From Azolla caroliniana (taxonomy: Eukaryota > Polypodiophyta): a stretch of 64,000 nucleotides of DNA. The notes below the pieces were generated by a model. The model saw nothing but the letters and a program-made list of their open reading frames with translations, had not been told where the DNA came from and did no database searches. Below, one piece after another: positions 32,845-43,980 of the stretch (positions are counted from its first letter, which is position 1; every line of letters begins with the position of its first letter). The translations under genes were made by a program, and so were the position numbers. Location of the stretch: NCBI GenBank assembly GCA_043228905.1, contig JBHGNT010000008.1, positions 16,058,001-16,122,000 on the forward strand, read 5' to 3'.

Positions 32845-33195
32845 ATGGTCGTGGCCGGAAAAATGAAGAAAGAACTCCAGAAGATGCAGGATGAGCTACA
32901 GTCTGCATCAATCATAAAAGAGGACAAAGAAATCATGGGAGTAGTTGACGAAGTGTTCTATGGGAGCACACTACAACGACTTGAAGAGTTTGCGGAAGAG
33001 AATAGCCAAGAAGATCGGGTAGTTTCGATGGAATGGGTCGAGATGTACGAGATCATTGCGGAAATGGGGCTAGATGTGCTCTGCAAAGAAGATGCAATGG
33101 TGTGTACAAAATACAAGACCGTAGAAAAGAAGGTGAAACCGTCTACGGGACTGTTACCCGCCAATAGTGAACAAAAGAGGAAAGAAGTCTCGTGA
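32845..33195 (+). pseudogene. Gypsy-E pre-RT acidic linker
   Basis: About 116 residues, charged and probably helical (KMKKELQKMQDELQSASI, EEFAEENSQEDRVVSMEWVE, KTVEKKVKPSTGLLP). It precedes RT and has no known domain that I recognise. Confidence 0.6.
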
Positions 33196-33216
33196 GATCC
33201 GACACTTCAAAAGTCC

Positions 33217-33775
33217 ATGGATATTAGACATACCTTCACAAATGAGACCCGGAAGAAACTCCGGATCGATGGAGATAGGTTCCTCTTACCGAAGGAAGAA
33301 GAAAGATTTTGTGAGATGTTGGAGCAACATGGAAAAGCATTCGCATTAACATCAAGAGATATCGGGTACATTGATCCAAAGATATTGGAGTTGATGATGA
33401 TCTTCACGATTGAACATGTGCCATGGAACCTGAAGCAGATTCTGGTGCCACGAGCTCATATTCCGAAAATCATTGACTTGCTCAAGGAGAAGGTGGTGAT
33501 GGGGATTCTAGAGCCATCAATTGCTCCGTACTCAAATCGATGGTTTACGATCCAAAGAAGAATGGGTCACTCCAGTTTATTCAAGATTTGCAACCGGTGA
33601 ACAAAGTCATGATCCGGAACTCCGGAGTCGGTCCGATAGTGAATAAATTTGTGGAAGCATTTGCCGGGCGCACGATATACTCCATCAGGAACCTATACTC
33701 CGGATATGACCAATTTCAACTAGCCGTGGATGGCTGGGATATCACTACAATGCGAACACTGAGATATCACTACTA
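33217..33775 (+). pseudogene. Gypsy-E reverse transcriptase, N-terminal half
   Basis: 33,217-33,538 gives FTNETRKKLRIDGDRFLLP, MLEQHGKAFALTSRDIGYID, VPWNLKQILVPRAHIPKI, GILEPSIAPYSNRWF. After a frameshift: KKNGSLQFIQDLQPVNKVMI and GRTIYSIRNLYSGYDQFQL, up to WDITTMRTL. The frame is then cut at about 33,775 by the truncated copia A LTR. The catalytic YxDD segment is missing on both sides of the insertion. Confidence 0.88.
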
Positions 33776-33777
33776 TA

Positions 33778-34153
33778 AACCGGTACAATTAGAGACTCGG
33801 AGGCAACTACCTCAAGCTCTGTATCTTCGTCAGGTGGTGGTTACAACAGAGTATCGCTCTATATCTCGCTCTCACTCTCTTCCTCTCTCTCTATACAACA
33901 GTTATGCACACCAACAATATGACAACAAAACACACATATAAAGTGATTACCCTATGTCATATTTATACTTATATGAACTTAGGGCTATTTACAAATATAG
34001 CCTCAATAGGCTTACTCAAAACATATTTACAAATCTGTCTTCTCTTTTGGTTCTCACCGGGTCCACCGATCCGGTTTTCAGATCCCTTCAGGTTCTCACC
34101 GAGTCCGCTCCATTCATTACCGGATCCCATCCGGAGGGACCGATTTCCCAACA
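33778..34153 (-). repeat. 3' LTR of copia A (F1), truncated
   Basis: On the minus strand it begins TGTTGGGAAATCGG at 34,153, next to the tract AAGGGGGAGAT, and matches the F1 LTR at 37,309-37,894 (GAGGCAACTACCTC, ACAACAGTTATG, CAAATATAGCC on the plus strand). About the last 210 bp of the LTR (its 3' end) are missing at the gypsy junction. Confidence 0.82.
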
Positions 34154-35650
34154 ATCTCCCCCTTCACTCCGACATGGGATGTCTCGCCAACCCGATCCTC
34201 TTTGGGCACGCGTCCAGCTTGTCGGTAGTCAACACCTTGGTTAGAATATCCGACCCATTCTCCTTCGTGTGGATCTTCGTCAACACGAACTCTTGATCTT
34301 CTACTCTCTCCTGGATCCAGTGGTACCTCTGTTGGATATGTTTCGTCCGGGAATGGTAGGTCGCATTCTTCGCAAGTTGGATGACACTTTGATTGTCGCA
34401 CTAGAGCCGATATTCCTTCTGTTGGATCCCTAGCTCTCCAATGAAGTCCTTCATCTAGATTATCTCCTTGCCGGCTTCTACAACTGCCATATACTCTGCC
34501 TTCGTGGTTGAAAACACAACCGTCTTCTGCATCCTCGACTCCCACGAAACAACTCCCCCTGCATAAGTCATGACATATCCGGATGTCGACTGACTGGTAT
34601 CCGCATTAGCCGACATATCTGATTCGTTGAATTCGTCAAGTTGGGGATTACCGGAGCCGAACCGGAGGCACATACTCTAGGTGCCTTTCAGATACCGGAG
34701 TATCCACTTGACTGCGTTCCAGTGCTCTCTTCCAGGATTGCTCATGAACTGGCTCACCACACCGACTGCATATCCGATATCCGTCCGAGTACATACCATC
34801 GCGTACATCAAGCTTCCGATGGTAGAGGCATATGGTATATTCATCATATTCGTCTTCTCCGCGTTTGTCCTCGGGCTTTGCATTTTTCCTTTGGCTTTGT
34901 TTCCTGGATAGCTTGCAGTTTGCCGGAAGTGTCGATCCGACCGGTTTCGCCTTCGACATGTTGAACCATTCAAGCACCTTTGTCACGTACTTCTCCGATG
35001 ACAACCACAATAGCTTCTTCGACCGGTCCCGGATGATGTGCATTCCCAATATCTGTCTTGCCGGACCCAAGTCTTTCATTGAGAAGGTCCGGTTCAGAGC
35101 CTTCTTCAGCATCCAAATCTTGCCTTGGTCTCGTTCGACGATCAACATATCATCCACATATAGGAGAAGTATCAGGGAATCTCCTCCGTCAAATTTCTTC
35201 ACAAACATGCAATGATCGGCTAGCGTCTTGTGGTACCCTTGGTCGGTCATGAAGGAGTCAAAGATCCGGTACCATTGTTGGGGAGCTTGCTTCAATCCGT
35301 ATAAGCTCCTCTTCAGCTGGCACACCAGGTGCTCCTTCTCTTTCTTCTCAAATCCTTCTGGTTCATGCATGTAGATGTCTTCTTGAAGGTCGCCATGTAG
35401 GAGTGTTGTCTTGACATCCAGTTGCTCTACCTCGAGGTCCATGCTTGCCGCTATGCTCAATACTGTCCGGATGGATGTCATCTTTACTATGGGCAAAGAT
35501 CTCATCGAAGTCCACTCCTTTCCTCTGTTGGAAACCCTTCACCACGATCCGGGCTTTGTACCTTGGTGGATTTCCCGCGTCTCCCAGTTTCAGATTGTAC
35601 ACCCACTTGTTCTAGAGTGCTCTCTTCCGTTTCGGCAACTCCGTTAGTTC
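34154..35650 (-). pseudogene. Copia A (F1) RT and RNase H
   Basis: RT is mostly open at 35,505-34,860: [49 protein letters not shown] (catalytic YVDD), FSMKDLGPARQILGMHI. Frameshifts follow, then MNIPYASTIGSLMYAMV, GYAVGVVSQFMSNPG, RNase H words STSGYVMTYAGGVVSWESR and STTKAEYMAVVEAGKEII, and the tail ending RIGLARHPMSE with a stop near 34,162. RT is probably recently inactive, because its catalytic core is intact. Confidence 0.9.
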
Positions 35651-36138
35651 ATACGTGTGGTTCTCATGTAGGGAATCCATCTCTTCCTACATGGCACTCA
35701 ACCACTTATGGTTGTGGGTGTCTGTCTTTGCTCCTTCGAAGCTTTTCGGCTCCCCCTCATCGGTTAGAACCACATGCTTTGTATCCGGAAATCTCCGGGG
35801 GGCTCTTCTCTTTCGGAGAGGATATCTTCATCCCTGGTTTTTGACCACCGGTTCCTCCGTTTGTTCCTCATCGTCATCCGATTCGGGATCTTGTCTGGTT
35901 CCGATGTCTTCTTCTTCTTCTTAGGTCAATTCGGTTTCTTGTCCGTATCCGGACGGTTCATCAAGTGTCGTCCGGTTACCGGCTAACATCCGGTTTTCAA
36001 CCGGGTAAGTCCTTGTGTCCTCAAGCCGGTTTTCATTGGATGATCCAGAGTTCATCATCTTCTTCTCCGACTCCCAATCAGCAATGGTCCTGTCTTCCAT
36101 GAAGACCAAGTCCCGACTACGGAACACCTTTTTGTTGA

Positions 36139-36423
36139 CTAGATCCCACACCCAAGGACTATGCATGGCATGGACTTCAGATCCAGCTTTGCTCTCTTGT
36201 CCTTTGCAACATGCACATATGCGAGACACCCGAACACCTTTAGATGCCGGTACGATACGTCCTTACCGGTCCATACTCTTTCCGGTGTGTCTCCGTCCAA
36301 GGGTATTGAGGGTGATCTGTTTATCATGTAAGTCGCCATGGTCAGCGCCTCACCACAAAACATCTTGGGTAACTTGGCATGTGCTAGCATGCTACGGACT
36401 CTCATGTCTCGGTTCTTCATCAC
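36139..36423 (-). pseudogene. Copia A (F1) integrase C-terminal fragment
   Basis: Reads MLAHAKLPKMFCGEALTMAT, INRSPSIPLDGDTPERVWTG and VFGCLAYVHVAKDKRAKLD. The protease, zinc region and catalytic DDE core of integrase are absent. The gag frame ending GTSVIATSDEE is joined directly to this fragment at about 36,420, so about 1.3 kb is deleted relative to copia B. Confidence 0.85.
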
Positions 36424-37279
36424 TTGTCGCGATCACTGATGTTCCTTTCTGATCCGGGCCTCTCCTGTCCAAACCATTTCTATCTGAACTCTTCTTCGAA
36501 TCGGTGGTGCCAATTTCTTTCTCTTTTTCGAAATGCCGACAGTTCTTCTGGAAGTGCGATGGCTTACCACAGTAGAAGCAAGTAGGCCTCTCCCTTGACT
36601 TCGACCTCGTCCCCGACTTGTCCCGGTTTTGGGGACTCCTATATAGGCCTCTTCCCCGGTTGTGGTCATCTTCTGTGACCAAGGCTTTCGAATTGGTTCC
36701 GGACTCCCGGTCCTTCCGGGGAGCTTCTTCATCTAGCAAGCTTGATTTTACTCTTACTAGGGACAATTGCTTTCCTTCCGGCCTGGCGTTGCCCAACGTG
36801 ATAACTAGCGTCTCCCAACTATCCGGGAGGGAATGAAGCAGGAATAATGTGAGTACCTCATCTGCGAGAGGTACTTCCAATGAGGTTGCTTGGTGTATTA
36901 GCTCTTGGAAGGCATTCATGTGCTCCACCATACTAGAGTCATCTTGGTACCGGAGCCTCATTAGCTTTCGGAATACCGAAACCCGATTAACGACATTCTT
37001 GTTCTAGAACATGCTGCCGATCTTCTCCCAGAGTTCATGAGCCTTGATCTCTTCATTGAACTTGTTGTAGAGGCTCATGTCAATGAAGCAGCGGATGTAT
37101 GCCATCCTCTTCATGTGCATCACCTCCAACATTGTTGCGCCGATCTTATTTGCTCTCTTGTCCACGAACTGAACTGGCAACAAAAGATCTTTACCCACCA
37201 ACATATCCCTCATCTTTGACTTCCACACTGAGTAGTTGGAGCCGTTGAGCTTGAACATGCCGCTGAACGATTCTTCCAT
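36392..37279 (-). pseudogene. Copia A (F1) gag
   Basis: Starts MEESFSGMFKLNGSNYSVWK (37,279), the usual copia Gag entry, broken once near 37,004 (stop). It then runs 36,961-36,392 with RYQDDSSMVEHMNAFQEL, LLHSLPDSWETLVITLGNA and the intact knuckle CFYCGKPSHFQKNC. Two frames cover the whole Gag, so it is nearly complete. Confidence 0.88.
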
Positions 37280-37293
37280 TTCCTTTGTTGTTC

Positions 37294-37305
37294 GCTCTGA
37301 TACTA
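37294..37305 (-). other. Primer-binding site of copia A
   Basis: The minus strand reads TAGTATCAGAGC, one change from TGGTATCAGAGC, three bases inside the LTR. Confidence 0.8.
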
Positions 37306-37308
37306 GAT

Positions 37309-37894
37309 TGAAGAGAATAGCATGGAATATTTCTTGGCCACAACCTAGTCTTGAATCACTTCAATGAGAATTAAACACGGAAATGGGAATAGAGATGAAT
37401 ACACGTACACCCAAAATGCAATTACGAAAAGGAGTGAGTGATAAGGACTGGAGAAACGATTTAAAGGAGTGCACAGGATGTTTACGTGGAAAACCTTAAA
37501 TGGGAAAAACCACGAGATTCCACAGAGTCCAACTATTAGTATATGAGCATGATACAATCAGATACTCAGAGGCAACTACCTCGAGCTCTGTATCTTCGCC
37601 AGGCGGTGGTTACAACAAAGTATCGCTCTGTATCTCGCTCTCACTTTCTTCCTCTCTCTCTCTCTATACAACAGTTATGTACACCAACAATATGACAACA
37701 AAACTCACATATAAAGTGACTGCCCTAAGTCATATTTATAGCCTCAATAGGTTTAGTCAAAACATATTTACATATATGTCTTCTCTTCTAGTTCTCACCG
37801 GGTCCACCGATCCGGTTTCCGGATCACTTCTGGTTCTCACTGGGTCCTTTCCATTCATAACCGGATCCCATCCGGAGGGACCGATTTCCCAACA
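37309..37894 (-). repeat. Shared LTR: 5' LTR of copia A and 3' LTR of copia B
   Basis: On its 37,309 side lies copia A's primer site and gag. On its 37,894 side lies a polypurine tract (AAGGGCGAGAT) and the last RNase H codons of copia B (GLARHRMPE then stop). One LTR therefore serves two head-to-tail elements. A CT-rich stretch (37,641-37,668) is inside. Confidence 0.88.
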
Positions 37895-37952
37895 ATCTCG
37901 CCCTTCACTCCGGCATGCGATGTCTCGCCAGGCCGATCCGCTTTCGGCACGC
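37895..37952 (-). pseudogene. Copia B (F1) last RNase H codons
   Basis: Encodes RKRIGLARHRMPE and a stop, then the polypurine tract. This is the 3' end of B's pol, separated from the rest of B (42,577 onward) by the G2 element. The reading LDTCRKRIGL is restored when G2 is removed. Confidence 0.85.
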
Positions 37953-38716
37953 TGTCGTAAAGATTTCTGACTACGGTGAGAAAACCGAGAGGGACAAATA
38001 AAATGGGGATGTGCAACATTGCACATGCACTTGTAAATTTGTATAATGAGAATAAGATAACAAAGTGTAAAGGGAAGGCTAATAATCTAAGGTGCTAAAG
38101 GTGCACCACAAAGTTCGTTGAGGCATAAAGGTGATATGCACTCTGTAGGCTAGTGAGAGGTACATGAAGAATGAGTGTAGGGAGTAGTGGGCATTGAGTA
38201 TGAAGGCGAGAGGAGAGAGAGTTACGACCCATCAATCTCAACCCCCCCCCCCAGATTGAGGTCAAATATTCTCCTTTGAAAGAAAGGGCATTTGACCACT
38301 CCCTTTGTATTGTGCCTCACAACTTACTACTATAAAAGGGAGTGAGGGGTCACTTGTGAAGGGGTTGCCTATTTTGAGTGTGAGAGGTATACCAGTTAGT
38401 GCTAGGGTTCTTCATCTTCCTATTTCGGTTTTAGGGTTTTGTTAGGGTTTTACTCTTCTTCTTTACTTATCCGGTTAGGGTTTCTTGTAGTTGTTTGCTT
38501 TGTCCTATGTGGCCATGGTTGTAATTGTTTGCGGAATCTTAATATAGTATGTTGATGTTTCTTGTGTTGTTGGTGTATCTTGCCTCCATCCATTCTATGT
38601 TTATGTGCTATTCTTCCCTCTCTCTTCGCTAAGCTTCCATTTCCCTTCTACTCCCTAGTCCATGACCCCCGTAGTCCCGCCTTGGATCCTACACATACTC
38701 GCGGATTTTCGCGACA
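37953..38716 (+). repeat. 5' LTR of G2
   Basis: Starts TGTCGTAAAGATTTCTGACT and ends TTTTCGCGACA. It has a TATA box CTATAAAAGGGAGTG (about 38,331), followed by several TAGGGTTT words (38,402-38,480). A poly-C run lies near 38,243. TTTGGTGAACCCGATGTG just inside may be the primer site, but the tRNA was not identified. Confidence 0.85.
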
Positions 38717-38794
38717 TAATTTGGTGAACCCGATGTGAAAAGGGGGCAAGGGAGGACGGAGATGTAAGACAAGGACTTCGACTTTGTAGAGATA

Positions 38795-40153
38795 ATGGCA
38801 AAGATCGTGATGGATGCCGAACGGAAGAAGATGAAGTGAGATGCGGCTCAACAAGCCGTCGAAAGGGTGGTCGGTCGAGTCGGCCGGTTCAATGAGGATG
38901 ATGTCCCAATATTTTTGGGAGCTTACAATGCCGAAATGACAGAGAGGGGCATGGACGAAGTGATGTGGCTAGATTTTTTTTGTCGAGTGGCAGCCGTATC
39001 GATGCACAAAGAGATCAAGGAGCTTCGAGAAACTCACGGGTCATGGGAGTCCTTTAAGAGAGCTCTATTGGAGGCGTACGGGTACGCCAAACCGGAGGGG
39101 CGAGGTCAGCATGAGTTCGATCGATGGGTAGCATCGGTGATGGCCCATCGGAGCGCTATGGAGGCATTTTGAGAGTTCGAGTGTCGTTTCTCTCAACTCT
39201 CGGAGCGGGATCGGAGATCGGTGGGGGCGGACAAAGTCTTCCTATTTTTGAAGACTGTCCATCGAGAGGAAAGAATAGACATCCTATTCGAGCTTGGGGA
39301 TGATTACGGAGCACACGGTCTCACCAAGGATTGGTCCGAAATGGAATGGGTATGCCGGCGACACAATGAGAAGCGGTCAGCCACAACACGACATGCGAAT
39401 GGTAGAGAAGAGAGGGCGGTGAGTGACTACGCACTACCGCCGGAAGAGAGCTCAATGCGTGATGGATCGGAGGAGTATGACCTAGAGGCATTGGTATGGG
39501 AGGTGTACAAGAGGGTGAAGGCGAAGTTCAAAGCCAAAGAAGGGTCTATCGCGGAGGCCGGAAGAGCATGCGGTGGCGACATGGGAGAGGGTGCGGAGCA
39601 AGCGACCATCTCATCCTACGGTGAAGGGACGGCCATGGATCAAGCCGGTGACTACGGAGCGGGGAGCGCCTCTTTGAGAGTGGGCGGAGGATTCGGAACA
39701 CGGTGGCCCGAAACATCTAGCGGGGAGAAGACGAGTGGCGGTGCCGAGACCTTACCCACACCGGTTCTAGAGACTCCGGCGGCCGGCCCGAGTGCCGACG
39801 TGAGACCTAGAGTGACGAACGGTGGCGGCAGCAAGGTGGTCAACCAAGAAGACGGAAAGGAGAGCGAGGAAGAGGAGGCGACAAGCGTAATTGAGGCTTG
39901 CACGATCAGAGACGGGGTAGCCGCGGACAACGACGTCCGGACGGAGGCGACTACGGACACGACGAGCGGTGGTGCTGGGGCCTTACCCACATCGGTTCTA
40001 AATACTTCGGCTTCCGGTCCGAGAGCCAACGTGAGACCTAGGGTGACGGACGGTGGCGGCGGCAAGGCGGGCAACCGAGAAGATGGCAAGGAGAAGGAGG
40101 AAGACTGTGGCAAACGGAGCAGAGATCACTCGGCACCGGGCCGGAGACTATGA
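38795..40153 (+). pseudogene. G2 Gag-like protein, two in-frame TGA codons
   Basis: One frame of 453 codons from the ATG at 38,795, interrupted only by TGA at 38,837 and 39,170. The N-terminal half is Gag-like: VGRFNEDDVPIFLGAYNAEM, WLDFFCRVAAVSMHKEI, SWESFKRALLEAYGYAKPEG, then FECRFSQLSERDR, VFLFLKTVHREERIDILFEL and KDWSEMEWVCRRHNEKR, which parallels gypsy-E Gag. The C-terminal half is low complexity and repeats a module (LPTPVLETPAAGPSADVRPR then VTNGGGSKV; LPTSVLNTSASGPRANVRPR then VTDGGGGKA). No zinc knuckle is seen. The repeated tail is not a family that I know. Confidence 0.75.
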
Positions 40154-41790
40154 CGGTTGCGCCTGAGTGCCAACATAAGACCAGAGAGATGGGTGGTGGT
40201 TGAGAGGATGAAAGGCCCGGAACGGGCATATACAAAGGGACCGACGGAGAGGCCGGGAGCGGCAATGAGGAGAGAGTCGGGAACTGACCCGACCGGAAGA
40301 CTACGCGGATGAGGAGTGGTGCGGGGGTCGGTGAACCGGGCCTGAACCGAAGGAGAACTGGCAAGGCCGGAAATTGTTTTGCCGAACCCTCATCGGCTGG
40401 TTACGATTACGGAAGGGAGCCGACCGAACCGGAATATGATTGGTCGGGACCGAACCAGGCAAGGGCTATGCCGGCATGATTGGAGATCGAGGCATACGGG
40501 TCACCACACCCGGTGGGAGCTGGTGAGCGCGAGAGGGAGGCTAACCGGGCACGAAGACCACGGTTCGGTGAAAGACCGAGAGCAAGAGGGACCCTCCACA
40601 CCTATTCTAGAGACTTCGGTGGTTGCAGATCAATGTAAGACCGGAGAGATGGCGGGTGGCGGCGAGGAGTCGGAGGCCGGAGTGGACGAGGTTATCGGAA
40701 CGGGTATCCGATATGGAATGACGGACGAGTGGGGCCAAGACGATAAGCCGGAGTCAGAAGGGGCTACGGCAACGAAGGGAGAAGAGGCCGACATGGAGGT
40801 TGGGACTATGGCGGGAGAAGCGTGTAACACGAAGCATGCACTACAACTCGATACGGAGCATGCATTACGGCGTATTACGGAGCATGAATTACAGCCGACG
40901 GAGGGCCAAAGAACAAGCATGCACCTGGAAGAGCGGTAACGAGTGACCGGTGATAGCGGTCCGGTCGAGCCTTTGAGAGGCATGTACGAGACGAAGGACG
41001 GAGCGGTGAGGTGCTGGGATCGATAGATGGACGGCGTGAGCGAAAGGATGTGTCTTGGAAACCGGAGGAGGTGCGCGGAGAACAAAGGGCTACATGTCGG
41101 GAAGAGGAAGAGCGGTTTTCTAGAGGGCATGCAAGGCCAAGCGGGCCAAGAGGGCGTGAGTCAAGACGAAGCAGTAATGAGAGCCGCAAAGGACGCCGAA
41201 GTGGGGCACACTGACACAGATGTCGCGATGGAGGTACGCTCTACCGCGAGAGAGCGCGACGAGCAAGGGAGAAGCGAGGAGTGCGTAATGGGGTCACGTA
41301 AGGACCAAAGAACAAGCGCGTATTTGGAGGACAACATCGATGCACGGGAAGAGCCTATGGAAGGCAAGCACAGAGTGGAGAGAGTCGGCACGCTGAGGTG
41401 ATCGGGACGTGGAGAAGATTGAACCAAAGGAGGGACATACGCGGCATGCGACGAGTGGAATTTGGCATGCGATTGGAGAGATTGACAGTGCAGCCTGAGG
41501 ACATATGCGGCGGACAAAGGAAGAGAGACTGGGTCGGCAATGATGTTCAGGAGGACCAATCATGGAGGAACGCACGAATGTCGGATATGGGGGATCGGAT
41601 GGCGTCGGTGGTTCGGGGGCACGTGGTCGACGTGGTGGATCGGATGGATCCGATAGATCGGGGTAGGTAGGAGCCGACAAGGCGGTCAGGTGCCAGGACG
41701 ACGGAGGACCCGGTTGATCATTGTCACCGAAATCTCTCACCCTTCTCCTCTTGGCACATACCGGTGGATGTGCGGTTTGGTGGGGGCGGA
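40154..41790 (+). other. G2 internal GC-rich repeat region
   Basis: This continues the degenerate module (for example ACCCTCCACACCTATTCTAG at about 40,588 and CAACATAAGACCAGAGAGAT at about 40,169). Open frames of 90-190 codons exist on both strands (such as 40,379-40,939), but they change frame relative to the Gag and show no known domain. Coding status is unclear; high GC alone produces long chance frames. Confidence 0.5.
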
Positions 41791-42576
41791 TGTCGTGAAA
41801 ATTTCCGGCTACGGTGAGAAAACCGGGAGGGACAAATAAAATGGGGATGTGCAACATTGCACATGCACTTGTAAATTTGTATAATGAGAATAAGATAACA
41901 AAGTGTAAAGGGAAGGCTAATATTCTAAGGTTCTAAAGGTGCACCACAAAGTTCGTTGAGGCATAAAGGTGATGTGCACTTTGTAGGCTAGAGAGAGGTA
42001 CATGAAGAATGAGTGTAGGGAGTAGTGGGCATTGAGTATGACGGCGAGAGGAGAGGGAGTTAAGACCCATCAATCTCAACCCCCCCCGCCCCCCCAAGAT
42101 CGAGGTCAAATATTCTCCTTTGAAAGAAAGGGGATTTGACCACTCCCTTCGTATTGTGCCTCACCCCTTACTTCTATAAAAGGGAGTGAGGGGTCACTTG
42201 TGAAGCGGTCACTTGTGAAGGGGTTGCCTATTTTGAGTTTGAGAGGTATACCACTTAGTTCTAGTGTTCTTCATCTTCCTATTTTGGTTTTAGGGTTTCG
42301 TCTAGGGTTTTACTCTTCTTCTTTACTTATCCAGTTAGGGTTTCTTGTAGTCGTTTGGTTTGGCCTATGTGGCCATGGTTGTAATCGTTTGCGGAATCTT
42401 AATATAGCATGTTGATGTTTCTTGTCTTGTTGGTGTATCTTGCCTCCATCCATTCTATGTTTATGTGTTATTCTTCCCTCTCTCTTCGCCAAGCTTGCAT
42501 TTCCCCTCTACTCCCTAGTCCAAGACCCCTGCGGTCCCGCCTTGGATCCTACACGTACTCGCGGATTTTCGTGACA
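41791..42576 (+). repeat. 3' LTR of G2
   Basis: Begins TGTCGTGAAAATTTCCGGCT after the polypurine tract and ends TTTTCGTGACA. It is closely similar to the 5' LTR but has a 16-bp duplication (GTCACTTGTGAAG repeated at about 42,193-42,215) and C/T differences. The high similarity suggests a comparatively recent insertion. Confidence 0.85.
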
Positions 42577-43600
42577 ACGTGTCCAGCTTGTCGGTTATCA
42601 ACACCTTGGTTAGCATATCCGACCCATTCACCTCCGTGTGGATCTTCATCAACACGATCTCTTGATCTTCTACTCGCTGCCGGATGTAGTGCTACCTCGG
42701 TTGGATATGTTTCGTCTGGGAATGGTAGGCCACATTCTTCGCAAGGTGGATGACACTTTGACTATCGCAGTAGATCCGGTATTCCTTCTGTTGGATCCCA
42801 AGTTCTCCAATGAAGTCCTTCATCCAGATAATTTCCTTGCCAGCTTCTATAGCTTCCAGGATTACTCATGAACCGGCTCACCATAGCGGATGCATATCCG
42901 ATATTCGGTCGGGTACATACCATCGCGTACATCAAGCTTCCGACAGTAGAGGCATATGGTATCTTCATTATATCAGTCTACTTTGCATTTTTCCTTTGGC
43001 TTTGTTTCCTGGATAGCTTGCAATTTGCCAGAAGTGTCGATCCGACCGGTTTCGCCTTCGACATGTTGAACCGTTCAAGCACCTTTGTCACATACTTCTC
43101 TTATGACAACCACAATAGCTTCTTCGACCGGTCCCGGATGATGTGCATTCCCAACATCTGTATTTCCGGACCCAAGTCTTTCATTGAGAAGGTTCGGTTC
43201 AGAGCCTTCTTCAGCATCCGAATCTTTCCTTGGTCTCGTCTGACGATTAGCATATCATCCACATATAGGAGAAGTATCAGGGAATCTCCTCCGTCAAATT
43301 TCTTCACAAACATGCAGTGATCGGCTAGCGTCTTGTGGTACCCTTGGTTGGTCATGAAGGAGTCAAACATCCAGTACCATTGGTGGGGAGTTTGCTTTAA
43401 TCCGTATAAGCTCTTCTTCAGCCGGCACACCAGGTGCTCCTTTCCTTTCTTCTCAAATCCTTCTGGTTGATGCATGTAAATCTCTTCTTGAAGGTCGCCA
43501 TGTAGGAGTGTTGTCTTGACATCCAGTTGGTCTACCTCGAGGTCCATGTAGGAATGTTGTGTTGATATCGAGTTGCTCTACCTCGAGGTCCATGCTTACC
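42577..43600 (-). pseudogene. Copia B (F1) RT C-terminal half and RNase H remnant
   Basis: RT is open at 43,547-43,101: [49 protein letters not shown] and FSMKDLGPEIQMLGMHI. Then IPYASTVGSLMYAMVCTRPN and SRFMSNPG are followed by a jump to RNase H GNYLDEGL-frame sequence, a ~400-bp deletion of early RNase H. Near 43,550 a 48-bp tandem duplication repeats TCTACCTCGAGGTCCATG. Confidence 0.88.
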
Positions 43601-43980
43601 GCTATTCCCAATACTGTCCATATGGATGTCATCTTTACTACCGGGCAAAGATCTCATTGAAGTCCACTCCTTTCTTCTACTGGAAACCCTTCACCACGAT
43701 CCGGGCTTGGTACCTTGGTGGATTTCCAGCGTCTCCCGGTTTTAACTTGTACGCCCACTTGTTCTGGAGTGCTCTCTTCCTTTTCCGCAACTCTGCCAGT
43801 TTATACGTGTGGTTCTCATGTAGGGAATCCATCTCGTCCTGCATGGCACTCAACCACTTATGGTTGTGGGTGTCTCTCTTTACTTCTTTGAAGCTTTCCG
43901 GATCCCCTTCATTGGTTAGCAACACATATTTTGCATCTGAAAATCTTCGGGGGGCTCTTGTCTCTCGGAGAGGATCTTTT
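43601..43980 (-). pseudogene. Copia B (F1) RT N-terminal part
   Basis: 43,925-43,677 reads HNHKWLSAMQDEMDSLHENH, TYKLAELRKRKRALQNKWAY and KARIVVKGFQ-type words (here YQARIVVKGFQ), the conserved start of copia RT. Confidence 0.88.

Larger units (their letters stand above)
37953..42576 (+). mobile_element. G2: complete Gag-only LTR retrotransposon
   Basis: A 4.6-kb element bounded by LTRs of 764 bp (37,953-38,716) and 786 bp (41,791-42,576) that begin TGTCG and end GACA. It has a polypurine tract GGTTTGGTGGGGGCGGA before the 3' LTR, and an ACGC/ACGT imperfect target duplication in copia B. Between the LTRs I find a Gag-like frame and repeated GC-rich modules, but no protease, RT, RNase H or integrase motif on either strand. 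It therefore looks non-autonomous (LARD-like) and presumably relied on a partner with related Gag, such as gypsy-E. Confidence 0.85.

Noticed and set aside
39652-40113. 153-codon minus-strand frame rich in Leu, Pro and Ser
   Set aside because: It is the shadow of the plus-strand G2 Gag tail, which has the Gag match and is in frame with it.
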